Source: Shewanella intestini
GTDB taxonomy: Bacteria > Pseudomonadota > Gammaproteobacteria > Enterobacterales > Shewanellaceae
DNA: 64,000 bases
Reading direction: 5' to 3'
NCBI RefSeq assembly: GCF_018221465.1
Contig: NZ_JAAIKR010000017.1
Coordinates: 41,339-105,338, forward strand
The position numbers and the translations under genes are program-made. Positions 1 to 8,737 of the stretch are shown piece by piece (position 1 is the first letter of the stretch; every line of letters begins with the position of its first letter). The notes beneath the pieces were generated by a model, which had not been told where the DNA came from, did not search any database, and saw only the letters and a program-made list of their open reading frames with translations.

Positions 1-250
1 TACATTTGTTCGCTTTGAGGTCAATTTGATAACCATCAATTTTGTGCGGAATAACCGGCGGCTGCATTGGATAACTGCGCGCTTTTTCCACATCCGTGTT
101 ATCCACTTTAGGCATAACTGGCGGAGTTGGTTCAATATCAAGTGGTACTTGACGCAAAGTTGCAACTTTATCAGCAGGAATCGTTGCTGCCATGGCGCTC
201 ATTGAAAGACCAACTAAGGCGATAACAGATAAAATTTTACGCGTTTTCAT
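1..250 (-). CDS. napB: Periplasmic nitrate reductase cytochrome subunit NapB (N-terminal part, cut by window edge)
   Basis: Only the first 83 codons lie in the window, and the gene runs off the left edge. NapB is the dihaem c-type cytochrome that passes electrons to NapA in the periplasm. The visible part begins with a Sec signal peptide (MKTRKILSVIALVGLSMSAMA) and continues into the proline-rich region with PPVMPK and PPVIPHKIDGYQ motifs typical of NapB. The CXXCH haem motifs would lie outside the window. The start codon is 11 bases after the napA stop, behind a GGAGAG-type ribosome site, so it is the last visible gene of a leftward napEDAB operon. A napC would be expected further left but cannot be seen. 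The family call rests on this N-terminal stretch plus operon context. Confidence 0.9.
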   Translation of the reverse strand, partial: MKTRKILSVIALVGLSMSAMAATIPADKVATLRQVPLDIEPTPPVMPKVDNTDVEKARSYPMQPPVIPHKIDGYQIDLKANKC

Positions 251-261
251 AGTATCTCTCC

Positions 262-2757
262 TTAGGCTTTGACAATTTTGATGGCACATTTCTTAAAGTC
301 CGTTTGTTTTGACAAAGGATCTGTCGCATCAAGCGTTACTTTATTAATGAGCTGACTAGCATCGAACCAAGGAACAAACACTAGACCTACAGGCGGCTTA
401 TTACGACCACGGGTTTCTACGCGTGTTTTAATCTCACCACGGCGAGAAATCACTTTAATGGCATCACCACGGCGTAAACCACGTTTCTTAGCATCTTCTG
501 GATGCATAAAACACACTGCATCAGGAAAGGCCTTATAAAGCTCTGGCACACGTTGGGTCATTGAACCGGAATGCCAATGTTCTAGAACGCGACCGGTTGA
601 TAACCATAGGTCAAACTCTTCATCTGGCGATTCAGGAGCAGGCTCATAAGGCAGTGCATAAATCACGGCTTTGCCATCAGGTTTACCATAGAACTGGAAA
701 CCGGTACCCGCTTTCACATAGGGATCAGAACCTTCACGGTAGCGCCATTTAGTTTCAACACCATTCACAACAGGCCAGCGTAGACCATGTTCTTCGTGGT
801 AACGGTCAAAGTCGGCTAAATCATGTCCGCGACCACGACCAAATTGTGCGTACTCTTCAAACAAACCTTTTTGAGCATAAAATCCAAAGTGATTTGCTTC
901 ATCATTCATGTACTTGCTGTCCATGTCTGATAATGGGAATTTCTCAACGTTACCATTTTGATACAATACTTGATAAAGGGTTTTGCCTTTAAACTGTGGA
1001 TTAGCATCAAGCACTTCTTTTGGCCACACTTCATCAGTGGTAAAGCGCTTAGAAAACTCCATTAACTGCCACAAGTCAGAACGAGACTCACCTGGCGCTT
1101 TAACCATTTGATGCCAGAACTGAGTACGACGCTCGGCATTACCATACGCGCCTTCTTTTTCAACCCACATTGCAGCAGGTAAAATCATATCGGCAGCTTG
1201 TGTTGTTACTGTTGGGTAAGCGTCAGAGACAACAATAAAGTTTTCAGGATTGCGGTAGCCCGGTAAACCTTCTTCATTCATGTTTGCCGCAGCTTGCATG
1301 TTGTTATTCACTTGAACCCAATAACAGTTTAAATCACCGTCTTTAAGACGACGATTTTGCTCAACCGCATGATAACCTGGTTTTGGTGGAATAATACCTT
1401 CAGGAATATTCCATATTTTTTGTGCTGCCGCTCTATGTTTAGGGTTTGTGACCACCATATCAGCAGGCAAACGATGTGAGAATGTACCTACTTCACGAGC
1501 AGTACCACATGCAGATGGTTGACCGGTTAATGAGAACGGGCTGTTACCTGGTGTTGAAATTTTACCAACCAGTAAGTGAATGTTGTAAATAAGGTTGTTA
1601 CACCAAACACCACGAGTATGTTGATTAAAGCCCATGGTCCAGAACGAGGTTACTTTACGATTTGGATCAGCGTAAAGTTCAGCTAATTCTATCAATTTAT
1701 GCTCAGAAACACCCGACAACTTGCTCACTGAAGTGACGTCATAATCGGCAACAAATTTCTTGAACTCTTCAAAATCAATTGCAGTAGAACTACCTGCTGT
1801 AGCAACATTTTTTGCTTTTTGTTGTAACGGATTGCTAGCACGTAAACCATAACCGATGTCCGTTTGACCTTTACGGAAATTAACGTGTTGTTTAACAAAG
1901 TCTTTATTAACCTTGTTATTTTGAATAATGTAATTAGCAATGAAGTTCAAAATAGCTAAGTCGGTTTGTGGTTCAAACACAACAGGAAGATCAGCTAAAT
2001 CAAATGAACGGTTCTCGAAGGTAGACAGAACAGCCACTTTTACATGTGGTGCTGATAAACGACGGTCTGTTACACGTGTCCATAAAATGGGATGCATTTC
2101 TGCCATGTTTGAACCCCAAAGTACAAACGCGTCAGCCGCTTCCATATCATCATAACAACCCATTGGCTCATCAATACCAAAGGTTCTCATAAATCCACCA
2201 ACAGCAGATGCCATACAATGGCGCGCATTAGGATCAATGTTATTTGAGCCAAACCCAGCTTTCATTAACTTAACTGCCGCATAGCCTTCAAACACTGTCC
2301 ATTGGCCAGAACCAAACATACCCACGGCAGTCGGTCCTTTTTCTTTCATGGTTTTCTTCCATTTGGCAGCCATTGTGTCAAATGCAGTGTCCCAAGTAAT
2401 CGGGGTAAACTCACCATTTTTGTCGTATTGACCATTAGTCATACGCATCATTGGAGTTTGAATACGGTCTTTACCGTACATGATTTTAGAAAGGAAGTAG
2501 CCTTTGATACAGTTAAGGCCTTTGTTTACTTCACTTTTAGCATCACCGTGAGTTGCAACAACTTTACCATCACGCGTTGCGACAATAACCGAACAACCAG
2601 TACCACAAAAACGACAAGGCGCTTTGTTCCATTCCAGTTTGGTTTGCTCAGAGCTAGTAATTAAATTACTTGCTGCTGCAGGTAAAGCCAAACCAGCGAC
2701 ACTGGCTGCTGCCATCGCTGCATTGGCTTTCATAAAATCGCGTCTATTCATTTTCAT
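262..2757 (-). CDS. napA: Periplasmic nitrate reductase catalytic subunit NapA
   Basis: NapA reduces nitrate to nitrite in the periplasm using a bis-MGD molybdenum cofactor and one [4Fe-4S] cluster. The 831-residue length is normal for the family. A twin-arginine signal (NRRDFMKA, residues 4-11) is followed by an alanine-rich hydrophobic stretch, so the folded enzyme is exported by Tat. The cluster cysteines are C48, C51, C55 and C83, and the molybdenum ligand is the cysteine in [10 protein letters not shown]. The C-terminal molydopterin-dinucleotide binding part contains the [19 protein letters not shown] signature. The start at 2757 overlaps the napD stop by four bases (ATGA-type coupling); a second ATG two codons later (MNRRDF) is an alternative. 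It is co-transcribed with napE, napD and napB. Confidence 0.97.
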   Translation of the reverse strand: MKMNRRDFMKANAAMAAASVAGLALPAAASNLITSSEQTKLEWNKAPCRFCGTGCSVIVATRDGKVVATHGDAKSEVNKGLNCIKGYFLSKIMYGKDRIQTPMMRMTNGQYDKNGEFTPITWDTAFDTMAAKWKKTMKEKGPTAVGMFGSGQWTVFEGYAAVKLMKAGFGSNNIDPNARHCMASAVGGFMRTFGIDEPMGCYDDMEAADAFVLWGSNMAEMHPILWTRVTDRRLSAPHVKVAVLSTFENRSFDLADLPVVFEPQTDLAILNFIANYIIQNNKVNKDFVKQHVNFRKGQTDIGYGLRASNPLQQKAKNVATAGSSTAIDFEEFKKFVADYDVTSVSKLSGVSEHKLIELAELYADPNRKVTSFWTMGFNQHTRGVWCNNLIYNIHLLVGKISTPGNSPFSLTGQPSACGTAREVGTFSHRLPADMVVTNPKHRAAAQKIWNIPEGIIPPKPGYHAVEQNRRLKDGDLNCYWVQVNNNMQAAANMNEEGLPGYRNPENFIVVSDAYPTVTTQAADMILPAAMWVEKEGAYGNAERRTQFWHQMVKAPGESRSDLWQLMEFSKRFTTDEVWPKEVLDANPQFKGKTLYQVLYQNGNVEKFPLSDMDSKYMNDEANHFGFYAQKGLFEEYAQFGRGRGHDLADFDRYHEEHGLRWPVVNGVETKWRYREGSDPYVKAGTGFQFYGKPDGKAVIYALPYEPAPESPDEEFDLWLSTGRVLEHWHSGSMTQRVPELYKAFPDAVCFMHPEDAKKRGLRRGDAIKVISRRGEIKTRVETRGRNKPPVGLVFVPWFDASQLINKVTLDATDPLSKQTDFKKCAIKIVKA

Positions 2758-3011
2758 ATTTCACCCTCTTCAAGTGCTTCACTTTGGTGATAAACCATGG
2801 TCGCTGATAACACACCAGGCAATGCATTAATGATAGCAATATCGTCCATCAATGATTTCTGGCTGAGCCCCTCAATAACAACGACTAACTTAACGTCATT
2901 ATTGGCTGATAACTCTGCATTCTTTATCGCCATGATTTGCTGTCTCACTTCTGCCATCATGTCAGGTTGCACTTGGACAATAAGACTGGTTACGTGAAGT
3001 TCATTGCTCAT
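2754..3011 (-). CDS. napD: NapD, Tat-signal-binding chaperone for NapA
   Basis: An 85-residue cytoplasmic protein with the small ferredoxin-like fold expected of NapD. It opens with [15 protein letters not shown] and contains the [28 protein letters not shown]-type core. NapD binds the twin-arginine signal of NapA and delays its export until the cofactor is in place. The gene overlaps napA by four bases, which suggests translational coupling of chaperone and client. It follows napE by about 40 bases. Size, position and sequence all agree, so the assignment is firm. Confidence 0.93.
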   Translation of the reverse strand: MSNELHVTSLIVQVQPDMMAEVRQQIMAIKNAELSANNDVKLVVVIEGLSQKSLMDDIAIINALPGVLSATMVYHQSEALEEGEI

Positions 3012-3051
3012 TAATTTAAATCCAATTTAAAAAATTATTATTGTTGTTGGT

Positions 3052-3210
3052 TTATCCTGCGCCTGGAGGACCGGTTAATATTTGACTGAACCAAATACTA
3101 AAGCCTAAGGCACTAATAAGTACGGCTGTTAAAATAGGAGCTAAGAATACAGCCAAAAATAAAAATATTTTGAACTCTAAACTTTTCTCATTTTCCTTAT
3201 CTTGACTCAT
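3052..3210 (-). CDS. napE: NapE, single-pass membrane protein of the nap operon
   Basis: A 52-residue gene read directly from the leftward strand. The protein begins MSQDKENEKSLEFKIFLFLA, has one membrane helix (about residues 14-42) and ends in the GPPGAG tail seen in NapE proteins. It has a strong ribosome site (TTGGAGGGCCC) immediately before its ATG. It is the first gene of the operon, so the order is napE-napD-napA-napB, the arrangement found in Shewanella nap-alpha clusters. The biochemical role of NapE is not established; it is usually assumed to act at the inner membrane with the quinol-oxidising partner. Genes this short are easily missed by length-filtered gene calling. Confidence 0.9.
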   Translation of the reverse strand: MSQDKENEKSLEFKIFLFLAVFLAPILTAVLISALGFSIWFSQILTGPPGAG

Positions 3211-3344
3211 GGGCCCTCCAAGAGTGACTAATTTAAGTAATAATTAAACTGCTGTTTTCATTTTCAATTAATACAATTTAAATAAATTTTATCGCTATTC
3301 AATTTGCAAACTATATACTCACAAATTGGTAAAAATGACTTAAG

Positions 3345-3358
3345 TTGATCCAGATCAA
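3345..3358. promoter_or_regulatory. Perfect FNR/EtrA box upstream of napEDAB
   Basis: The sequence TTGATCCAGATCAA is an exact match to the FNR consensus TTGAT-N4-ATCAA and is fully palindromic in its half sites. It lies about 135 bases upstream of the napE start in a 424-base gap (3211-3634) that has no other gene. EtrA (the Shewanella FNR homologue) and CRP use overlapping sites of this shape, so either could bind. A -10 element at the spacing expected for a class II site was not convincingly found; a TATAGT on the leftward strand around 3310-3315 is a little too far. The rest of the gap is AT-rich with nothing else recognised. Confidence 0.8.
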
Positions 3359-3634
3359 CAAAGCGCGGTGTTTTTTCAACAGTTTTGGTTGAAAGTCACG
3401 TAAGCACCGATTAAACAAAGGTAAATTTATAAATCAATGCGTTTATTTTGCGACACTAGTGTTCAGTATAAGATAAGAAAAAGCTTTTATGTTATTTAAT
3501 TGTGAAATTAATAAATTAAACTATGTAACTGAAGTTGCAATTGATATATATAAAGACGATTACTGGATAAATCATGATATGTGGTAGCGACGATTAACGC
3601 AAAAATATCCCTGTTAATCGCCTCTAGCTTACAC

Positions 3635-4543
3635 TTAATTTAACTGGTATCTCAATACTTTAAGTGACTTTTGTTCATTGACATCTTGATAAACGGCAGG
3701 ATTAGCTAGGCGCTCAATAAAGCTCAAATTAGGTGCAGTGTCGATCACTTGTTTTTTTAGAAAGTCACAACCTAATTCGGGGGCATTCAAACAAAGTAGC
3801 ACTTCCCCTTTAGGGTTTAGTAGCTGGGGAATTCGCTTTAACAACCTTTGGTAATCTTTGGTCGCCACAAAACTCCCTTTTTGATTACTTGGTGGGTCAA
3901 CCACGATTAAGTCGTAGCCTCCTAATTTAGTAAGCTTGCCCCACGACTTAAAAATATCATGACCAAAAAATCGAGCTCCAGTCGTAAAATCATTAAGTAA
4001 GTGGTTACGTTTACCGATAGCCAGCGCGCCTTTGCTCATATCCATATTCACGACCTGACAAGCGCCACCTTGAAGTGCCATCACACTAAAAGCGCAAGTA
4101 TATGAAAACAAATTAAGCACATTTTTATCACGGCTATGTTGCTTAACCCATCGGCGTCCATTGGCCATATCTAAAAATAGCCCATGGTTTTGTCCACGCA
4201 ATAAGTGGATTTCAAATTTGGCATTATTCTCACTGATAATATGCGGATCAGGGATTTCACCACAAATAACTTCAGTATGCGTTTGACCTGCTGCCCGATA
4301 CTGAAACACGAGGTTTAACTCCGCACAATGATGCTTTTGCTGCCAAACCTGTTTAATTGAATCAAATAATGTCGTTTGTTCATCCACCGATAATACATTA
4401 AAGCTGGTCAACAGCAGTACAGGCTCATACCAATCAAGACAAAGGTGCTCTTGTGCGGCAAACAACCCACCTCGACCATGAAAAATGCGTCTTGAATTGT
4501 TATCTAGTTGTGCTTGACTTAGTGCGTCAATTAACCCTGTCAT
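3635..4543 (-). CDS. Class I SAM-dependent methyltransferase, RlmI/RlmK-like
   Basis: A 302-residue protein resembling the C-terminal methyltransferase domain of the 23S rRNA m5C/m7G enzymes RlmI and RlmK (COG1092). The SAM-binding region reads NLFSYTCAFSVMALQGGA (about residues 162-180), followed by an acidic ribose-binding turn (VNMDMSKGALAIGKRNH) and the catalytic motif VVDPPS. No PUA RNA-binding domain is visible at the N terminus, so it is shorter than true RlmI (about 396 residues) and its substrate may differ. It stands alone, leftward, with nothing in its neighbourhood pointing to a particular RNA. Confidence 0.75.
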   Translation of the reverse strand: MTGLIDALSQAQLDNNSRRIFHGRGGLFAAQEHLCLDWYEPVLLLTSFNVLSVDEQTTLFDSIKQVWQQKHHCAELNLVFQYRAAGQTHTEVICGEIPDPHIISENNAKFEIHLLRGQNHGLFLDMANGRRWVKQHSRDKNVLNLFSYTCAFSVMALQGGACQVVNMDMSKGALAIGKRNHLLNDFTTGARFFGHDIFKSWGKLTKLGGYDLIVVDPPSNQKGSFVATKDYQRLLKRIPQLLNPKGEVLLCLNAPELGCDFLKKQVIDTAPNLSFIERLANPAVYQDVNEQKSLKVLRYQLN

Positions 4544-4666
4544 AGTTTCTCTTTTAAAAAGTCATAATTGTATTTAAATCTGTCAAACAATAAGATTGTT
4601 ATCTAAATTTGACATAAAAATGAGTATTAATAGCTAGGTGCCATCAATGATACAAATAGTTGAAGA

Positions 4667-5749
4667 TCAACTCACTTGTTGCTCTTTTGTCTCTTCCTCT
4701 ATTTTGTTTTGTTGCTCCAATTCAGAACCATCAGAAAGCATAATGGATAACCAATTGCCTGATTGGCTCGACTCTAAAGCTATCTTAACAATCATGGTTA
4801 AGGGCACAGACAATAACATACCAACCGAGCCTAACATCCAGCCCCAAAATATTAATGACAAGAAAACCACTAACGTTGAAAGCCCAAGTCCTTTACCCAT
4901 GTATTTAGGTTCAATGACATTGCCCATAATGGTATTTGTGCCAAGATATAGCGCAGCAGTTATCCCAGCAGCACCAGGGCCCATTTGAATAAACGCTAAC
5001 AATACGGCAGGAATCGCTGCAATGATAGAACCAATATTGGGAATGTAATTAAACAAGAAGGCAATCACCGCCCATAACAGCGCATAATCGACACCAATAA
5101 TCGTTAAGCCAATGCCGACGATAATACCTGTCGCTATACTCACCATGGTTTTAATCAACATATATTGATTGACTGAATGCAAGAACTTATCAATTTGTTG
5201 TAAACGCATATCTGGATCATCGAGTGCAAGATGTAGCTTTTTAGGCATCGACTGCGCTTCAAATAACATAAAAACAATGGTCAAAATGATAAGAAATAAG
5301 TTTGCCATAACATTACCAAGCCCTGACAGCATGTTGGTCGTCATACTTAATGCCATGCTTGGATCAAAATAATTGAGAACTTTCTCTCTTGAAATATGAA
5401 TATTAAAACTGTTTAGTTTTTGTAATATCCACGAAAATTGCTCGACTAATTGATTGCGATAAACAGGCAACTGTTTGGAAAACTCATTAATTGAACTGCC
5501 AACTAAGCTGGCTAGCCACAAGCCCATTAGCACGATAAACAACATCAAAATCATCACAGAGATACCTTTTGGTATTTTGTAACGTGTCATCATGACTATC
5601 GCTGGATTGCATATCATCGCCAAAAAGGCCGAAAGCACAAAAGGAACCACAATTGGGCTTGCTGCTTTAATGCCTGCCATGATAACAATAAGGCAAGCCA
5701 TCACAATAAAACCGCGTGCTGCCATCGATGAATCTTGAAGTCCTTTCAT
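4667..5749 (-). CDS. AI-2E family transporter (PerM/TqsA-like)
   Basis: A 360-residue polytopic inner-membrane protein of the AI-2E exporter/PerM family. Hydrophobic helices occur in pairs near the N terminus (residues 12-60 and 65-88), followed by a soluble segment with conserved NEFSKQLPVYRNQL, and a C-terminal bundle that includes the YIPNIGSIIAAIPAVLLA motif characteristic of the family. Family members have been linked to autoinducer-2 export (TqsA), ion antiport or unknown permeation, so the substrate cannot be named. It ends with a polar, glutamate- and glutamine-rich tail. It is monocistronic, with about 120 bases to the next gene on either side. Confidence 0.82.
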   Translation of the reverse strand: MKGLQDSSMAARGFIVMACLIVIMAGIKAASPIVVPFVLSAFLAMICNPAIVMMTRYKIPKGISVMILMLFIVLMGLWLASLVGSSINEFSKQLPVYRNQLVEQFSWILQKLNSFNIHISREKVLNYFDPSMALSMTTNMLSGLGNVMANLFLIILTIVFMLFEAQSMPKKLHLALDDPDMRLQQIDKFLHSVNQYMLIKTMVSIATGIIVGIGLTIIGVDYALLWAVIAFLFNYIPNIGSIIAAIPAVLLAFIQMGPGAAGITAALYLGTNTIMGNVIEPKYMGKGLGLSTLVVFLSLIFWGWMLGSVGMLLSVPLTMIVKIALESSQSGNWLSIMLSDGSELEQQNKIEEETKEQQVS

Positions 5750-5885
5750 AGAAATTTAACCTTTTAATAGTTGCTAACTTTACGCATTCAGTATGCTAAG
5801 CTAATCGACAATGCTTTACATTTATTCAAACTTATCAACACCTTTAAATTACAAATAAAATAAATGACTAGAGGACAAAAACTGA

Positions 5886-6257
5886 ATGTTAAATCCAAAT
5901 ACAGCCATCATACGCATTAAAAACTTACGTCTTCGTACTTATATTGGGATTAAACAAGAAGAGATTGATAATCAACAAGATGTCATTGTGAATGTGATAA
6001 TTCACTATTGTGCCGAAAACGCTCGCAATAGTGAAGATATTCAAGCGGCATTAAACTATCGGACTATCACCAAAAAGATTATCTCATTAATTGAGGACAA
6101 CCGTTTTTCATTATTAGAAAACTTAACCAGCCAAGTATTAAGTATTGCCAGCGACCATGATTGGGTTGAATATGCCAGTGTCGAAATAGATAAACCCCAC
6201 GCATTGCGATTTGCCGATTCGGTTTCCATGGAGCTGTGTTACCACAAAAACGCATAA
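5886..6257 (+). CDS. folX: Dihydroneopterin triphosphate 2'-epimerase FolX
   Basis: A 123-residue tunnelling-fold protein closely resembling E. coli FolX along its length: [17 protein letters not shown] near the N terminus, [11 protein letters not shown] in the middle, [10 protein letters not shown], and [13 protein letters not shown] near the end. FolX epimerises dihydroneopterin triphosphate at C2' and is a paralogue of the folate-pathway aldolase FolB. The ADSVS ending and the start motif favour FolX over FolB. A GAGGA ribosome site sits upstream of the ATG. The next gene is yfcH, as in E. coli. Confidence 0.9.
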   Translation: MLNPNTAIIRIKNLRLRTYIGIKQEEIDNQQDVIVNVIIHYCAENARNSEDIQAALNYRTITKKIISLIEDNRFSLLENLTSQVLSIASDHDWVEYASVEIDKPHALRFADSVSMELCYHKNA

Positions 6258-6377
6258 ATGCTGATCAAAGCGCCGTAAAGATACGTACTTAATTAACACG
6301 CTCAAAGTATCTTGCGAATGTATTGGCAGCAAAGACAAGTAGATGGTTCTCACTTTAACAAAGATTAAAGGTGACAT

Positions 6378-7268
6378 ATGAAAATCCTAATTACTGGCGC
6401 AACAGGTTTTGTTGGACATCAACTTGTCAACGCCCTCACTGAGCATCAGTTATTAATTTTAAGCCGTAACCCTAAACAAGCACAGGCAAAGTTAGGGGCT
6501 CAACATCAATATATTGACTCAATTTTTGCACTAGAAAACCTTAACGACATTGACGCTGTCATTAATTTAGCCGGAGAACCAATTGTTGGTAAACGTTGGA
6601 CACACGAACAAAAACAATTAATTTGTGATAGTCGTTGGAATATTACCTCAGCCATTAGTCAACTAATCAAACGAAGTGAACAACCACCCCATACATTTAT
6701 TAGTGCTTCTGCTATTGGATATTACGGCCGCCAAGACGATAATCAATTAACCGAAGACAGCCCACCACATGACGAATTTAGTCATCGAGTTTGTCATGAA
6801 TGGGAACAACTAGCCTTGCAAGCCGCATCTGATAAAACTCGGGTGTGTGTGACGCGAATAGGTATAATTTTAGGCAAAAATGGTGGCGCACTGGCTAAAA
6901 TGTTATTGCCATTCAAACTTGGGCTCGGAGGACCAATAGGTTCCGGCAAACAAGGTTTTAGCTGGATACACATGAGTGATATGGTTGGATTGTTATTGTT
7001 TCTACTGCAACATAAAACAGCTAGCGGTATATTCAACGCCACCGCACCGACTCCCGTCAGTCAAGCAGAATTTGCAAAAAAATTAGGCCATAGTTTGCAT
7101 CGACCGACATTTATCCCTACCCCTACATTTGCTCTACGTGCTGCAATGGGAGAAATGTCAGATTTACTGACTCATGGCCAATTTGTCATTCCAACGCACG
7201 CATTATCAGCTGGCTACAAATTTAAACAACCCGATCTGCTTGATGCGTTAAAAGACGTTGTGAGTTAA
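6378..7268 (+). CDS. yfcH: TIGR01777 NAD(P)-binding epimerase-like protein YfcH
   Basis: A 296-residue extended short-chain dehydrogenase/epimerase-like protein. The N-terminal Rossmann motif is ILITGATGFVGHQLV (residues 3-17), then NLAGEPIVGKRWT and SASAIGYYGRQ, which are signatures of the TIGR01777 family, and a C-terminal domain with FVIPTHALSAGYKF. The YxxxK catalytic pair of classical members is not obvious, and no reaction is established for the family. It follows folX by 120 bases on the same strand, repeating the enteric folX-yfcH pair. Confidence 0.88.
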   Translation: MKILITGATGFVGHQLVNALTEHQLLILSRNPKQAQAKLGAQHQYIDSIFALENLNDIDAVINLAGEPIVGKRWTHEQKQLICDSRWNITSAISQLIKRSEQPPHTFISASAIGYYGRQDDNQLTEDSPPHDEFSHRVCHEWEQLALQAASDKTRVCVTRIGIILGKNGGALAKMLLPFKLGLGGPIGSGKQGFSWIHMSDMVGLLLFLLQHKTASGIFNATAPTPVSQAEFAKKLGHSLHRPTFIPTPTFALRAAMGEMSDLLTHGQFVIPTHALSAGYKFKQPDLLDALKDVVS

Positions 7269-7554
7269 CAATGCCAAATGAACCATGTATATAATGTTAC
7301 GTTATGCTTAGACTGCGTTTTATAGTCAGTTTCTTTTGCACGTAATTAACGCTTCTTCACATTGCCTTAAGTATTAAAAACTCACCACACTATCGCCTTG
7401 TTAGCCATTGATTGATAAGTTTTAACCGTTAATTGAGAGAATTGATACTGACATTGAAATTACAGCAGGTATATCTAACGACTCTTTGAGTGTTTAGCTT
7501 GTTAAGCACTCTTCACTCTTCACATACCAATACCGCACATTCTTGCCATTTGCA

Positions 7555-8451
7555 TCATACACAAGCATTGATGATGTCGATAATCGCTTGATATCGCGCG
7601 GGCAACTCTCGGGCATTTTTGTGGATTAATAATAGTGGTTCTGCCACGTACTCTAGATTGTCATCGGTCCCTAATCCACTGGCAATATGTACCTTTTGTA
7701 AAAATGGCGAATGCAGTACGGCAAATTCTGGTAGCACCGTAAAACCCAACCCTTTAGAAACCGGTAATAAAATATGATTCAACTGGTTTACATAACCAGT
7801 AATTGGCACCTGATTCGCTTGCGCTAACTGCGTAGAAAAATAATGTCCACTAAGTTGATGCCAATAATGCTTACCATCAGGATGATTAATCATCCCAATA
7901 TGATGTAATGAGTCGATAGATATTGGCATTTGCGCACAATATTGTGGCAACACCAAACATAATTTTTGTTTACCTAATACTGAAATATTTAGTGCGGGAT
8001 GACTCACTTGCTGAGTGATCACTCCAATATCAATCTCATTACTAAGTACACTCTCAATAATGCGTTGATTAGGGGCGGCTTCAAGTGAAATGGTTAATTG
8101 CGGAAATTGTTGTTGGTGTGCCACCAGCTGCGGATAAAGCAGCATTGCTAATGATCCCGAACAAGCAACTTTACACAGCCCTTTCATTGGGTTGTCTTGA
8201 CTGAGTTGCTCAAGAAAATCGGCTTGCTGCTTAACAAGTTCTTTGGCGTAACGATATAACTTGTCTCCTTCATGAGTCAGTTCAAACCGTTTACCTATTC
8301 GATTAATTAACGCCATTCCCACTTGTTGCTCTAATTTTTTAATATGTTGCGTCACGCCAGGTTGCGTCATATACAGTTGCTCTGCTGTCTGACCAAAATG
8401 CCCCACTTCAACGAGCTTAATAAATGTCACTAAATAATTAGGAGTTAACAT
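7555..8451 (-). CDS. LysR-family transcriptional regulator
   Basis: A 298-residue LysR-type regulator. The N-terminal winged helix-turn-helix (residues 1-60) reads LVTFIKLVEVGHFGQTAEQL...TQPGVTQHIKKLEQQVG, and is followed by a linker helix and a type 2 periplasmic-binding-like effector domain (from about residue 90). It is isolated: the upstream gap (8452-8737) leads to an unrelated leftward lipoprotein gene, and the downstream gap (7269-7554) contains nothing recognised. LysR proteins often regulate a divergent neighbour, but none is present here, so the target is unknown. Confidence 0.88.
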   Translation of the reverse strand: MLTPNYLVTFIKLVEVGHFGQTAEQLYMTQPGVTQHIKKLEQQVGMALINRIGKRFELTHEGDKLYRYAKELVKQQADFLEQLSQDNPMKGLCKVACSGSLAMLLYPQLVAHQQQFPQLTISLEAAPNQRIIESVLSNEIDIGVITQQVSHPALNISVLGKQKLCLVLPQYCAQMPISIDSLHHIGMINHPDGKHYWHQLSGHYFSTQLAQANQVPITGYVNQLNHILLPVSKGLGFTVLPEFAVLHSPFLQKVHIASGLGTDDNLEYVAEPLLLIHKNARELPARYQAIIDIINACV

Positions 8452-8682
8452 AAGAATGACCGAAATAAAATAACTGTCACGACTTTACTATAGCGCTGCA
8501 TGATTTGCACAATTACCTTAACGACTCACTGACAGCCGCGGTAAATTAAACAAAAAAACTTCTACGCTTTATTGGAGTTATCATCACTCGAACCAATAAG
8601 GTAATAATAAAGAAGTTTACAACCGAAGCGCAATTAGAATGTGTCGAGTTGTAACTATCCAAACATACAGCATTAGCCAAAA

Positions 8683-8712
8683 CTAAAAAACCACTGATTT
8701 GACTCAGTGGTT
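8683..8712 (-). terminator. Rho-independent terminator of the lipoprotein gene
   Basis: A nine-base-pair inverted repeat (AACCACTGA / TCAGTGGTT) with a six-base loop is followed, on the leftward strand, by TTTTTT. It sits 26 bases past the stop of the large lipoprotein gene. Confidence 0.82.
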
Positions 8713-8737
8713 ATAAATTTATACAGGCTTATAGTAA

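Noticed and set aside
3325-3331. TACCAAT, a match to the NarL/NarP heptamer, upstream of napE
   Set aside because: A single heptamer without the 7-2-7 inverted partner is expected by chance.
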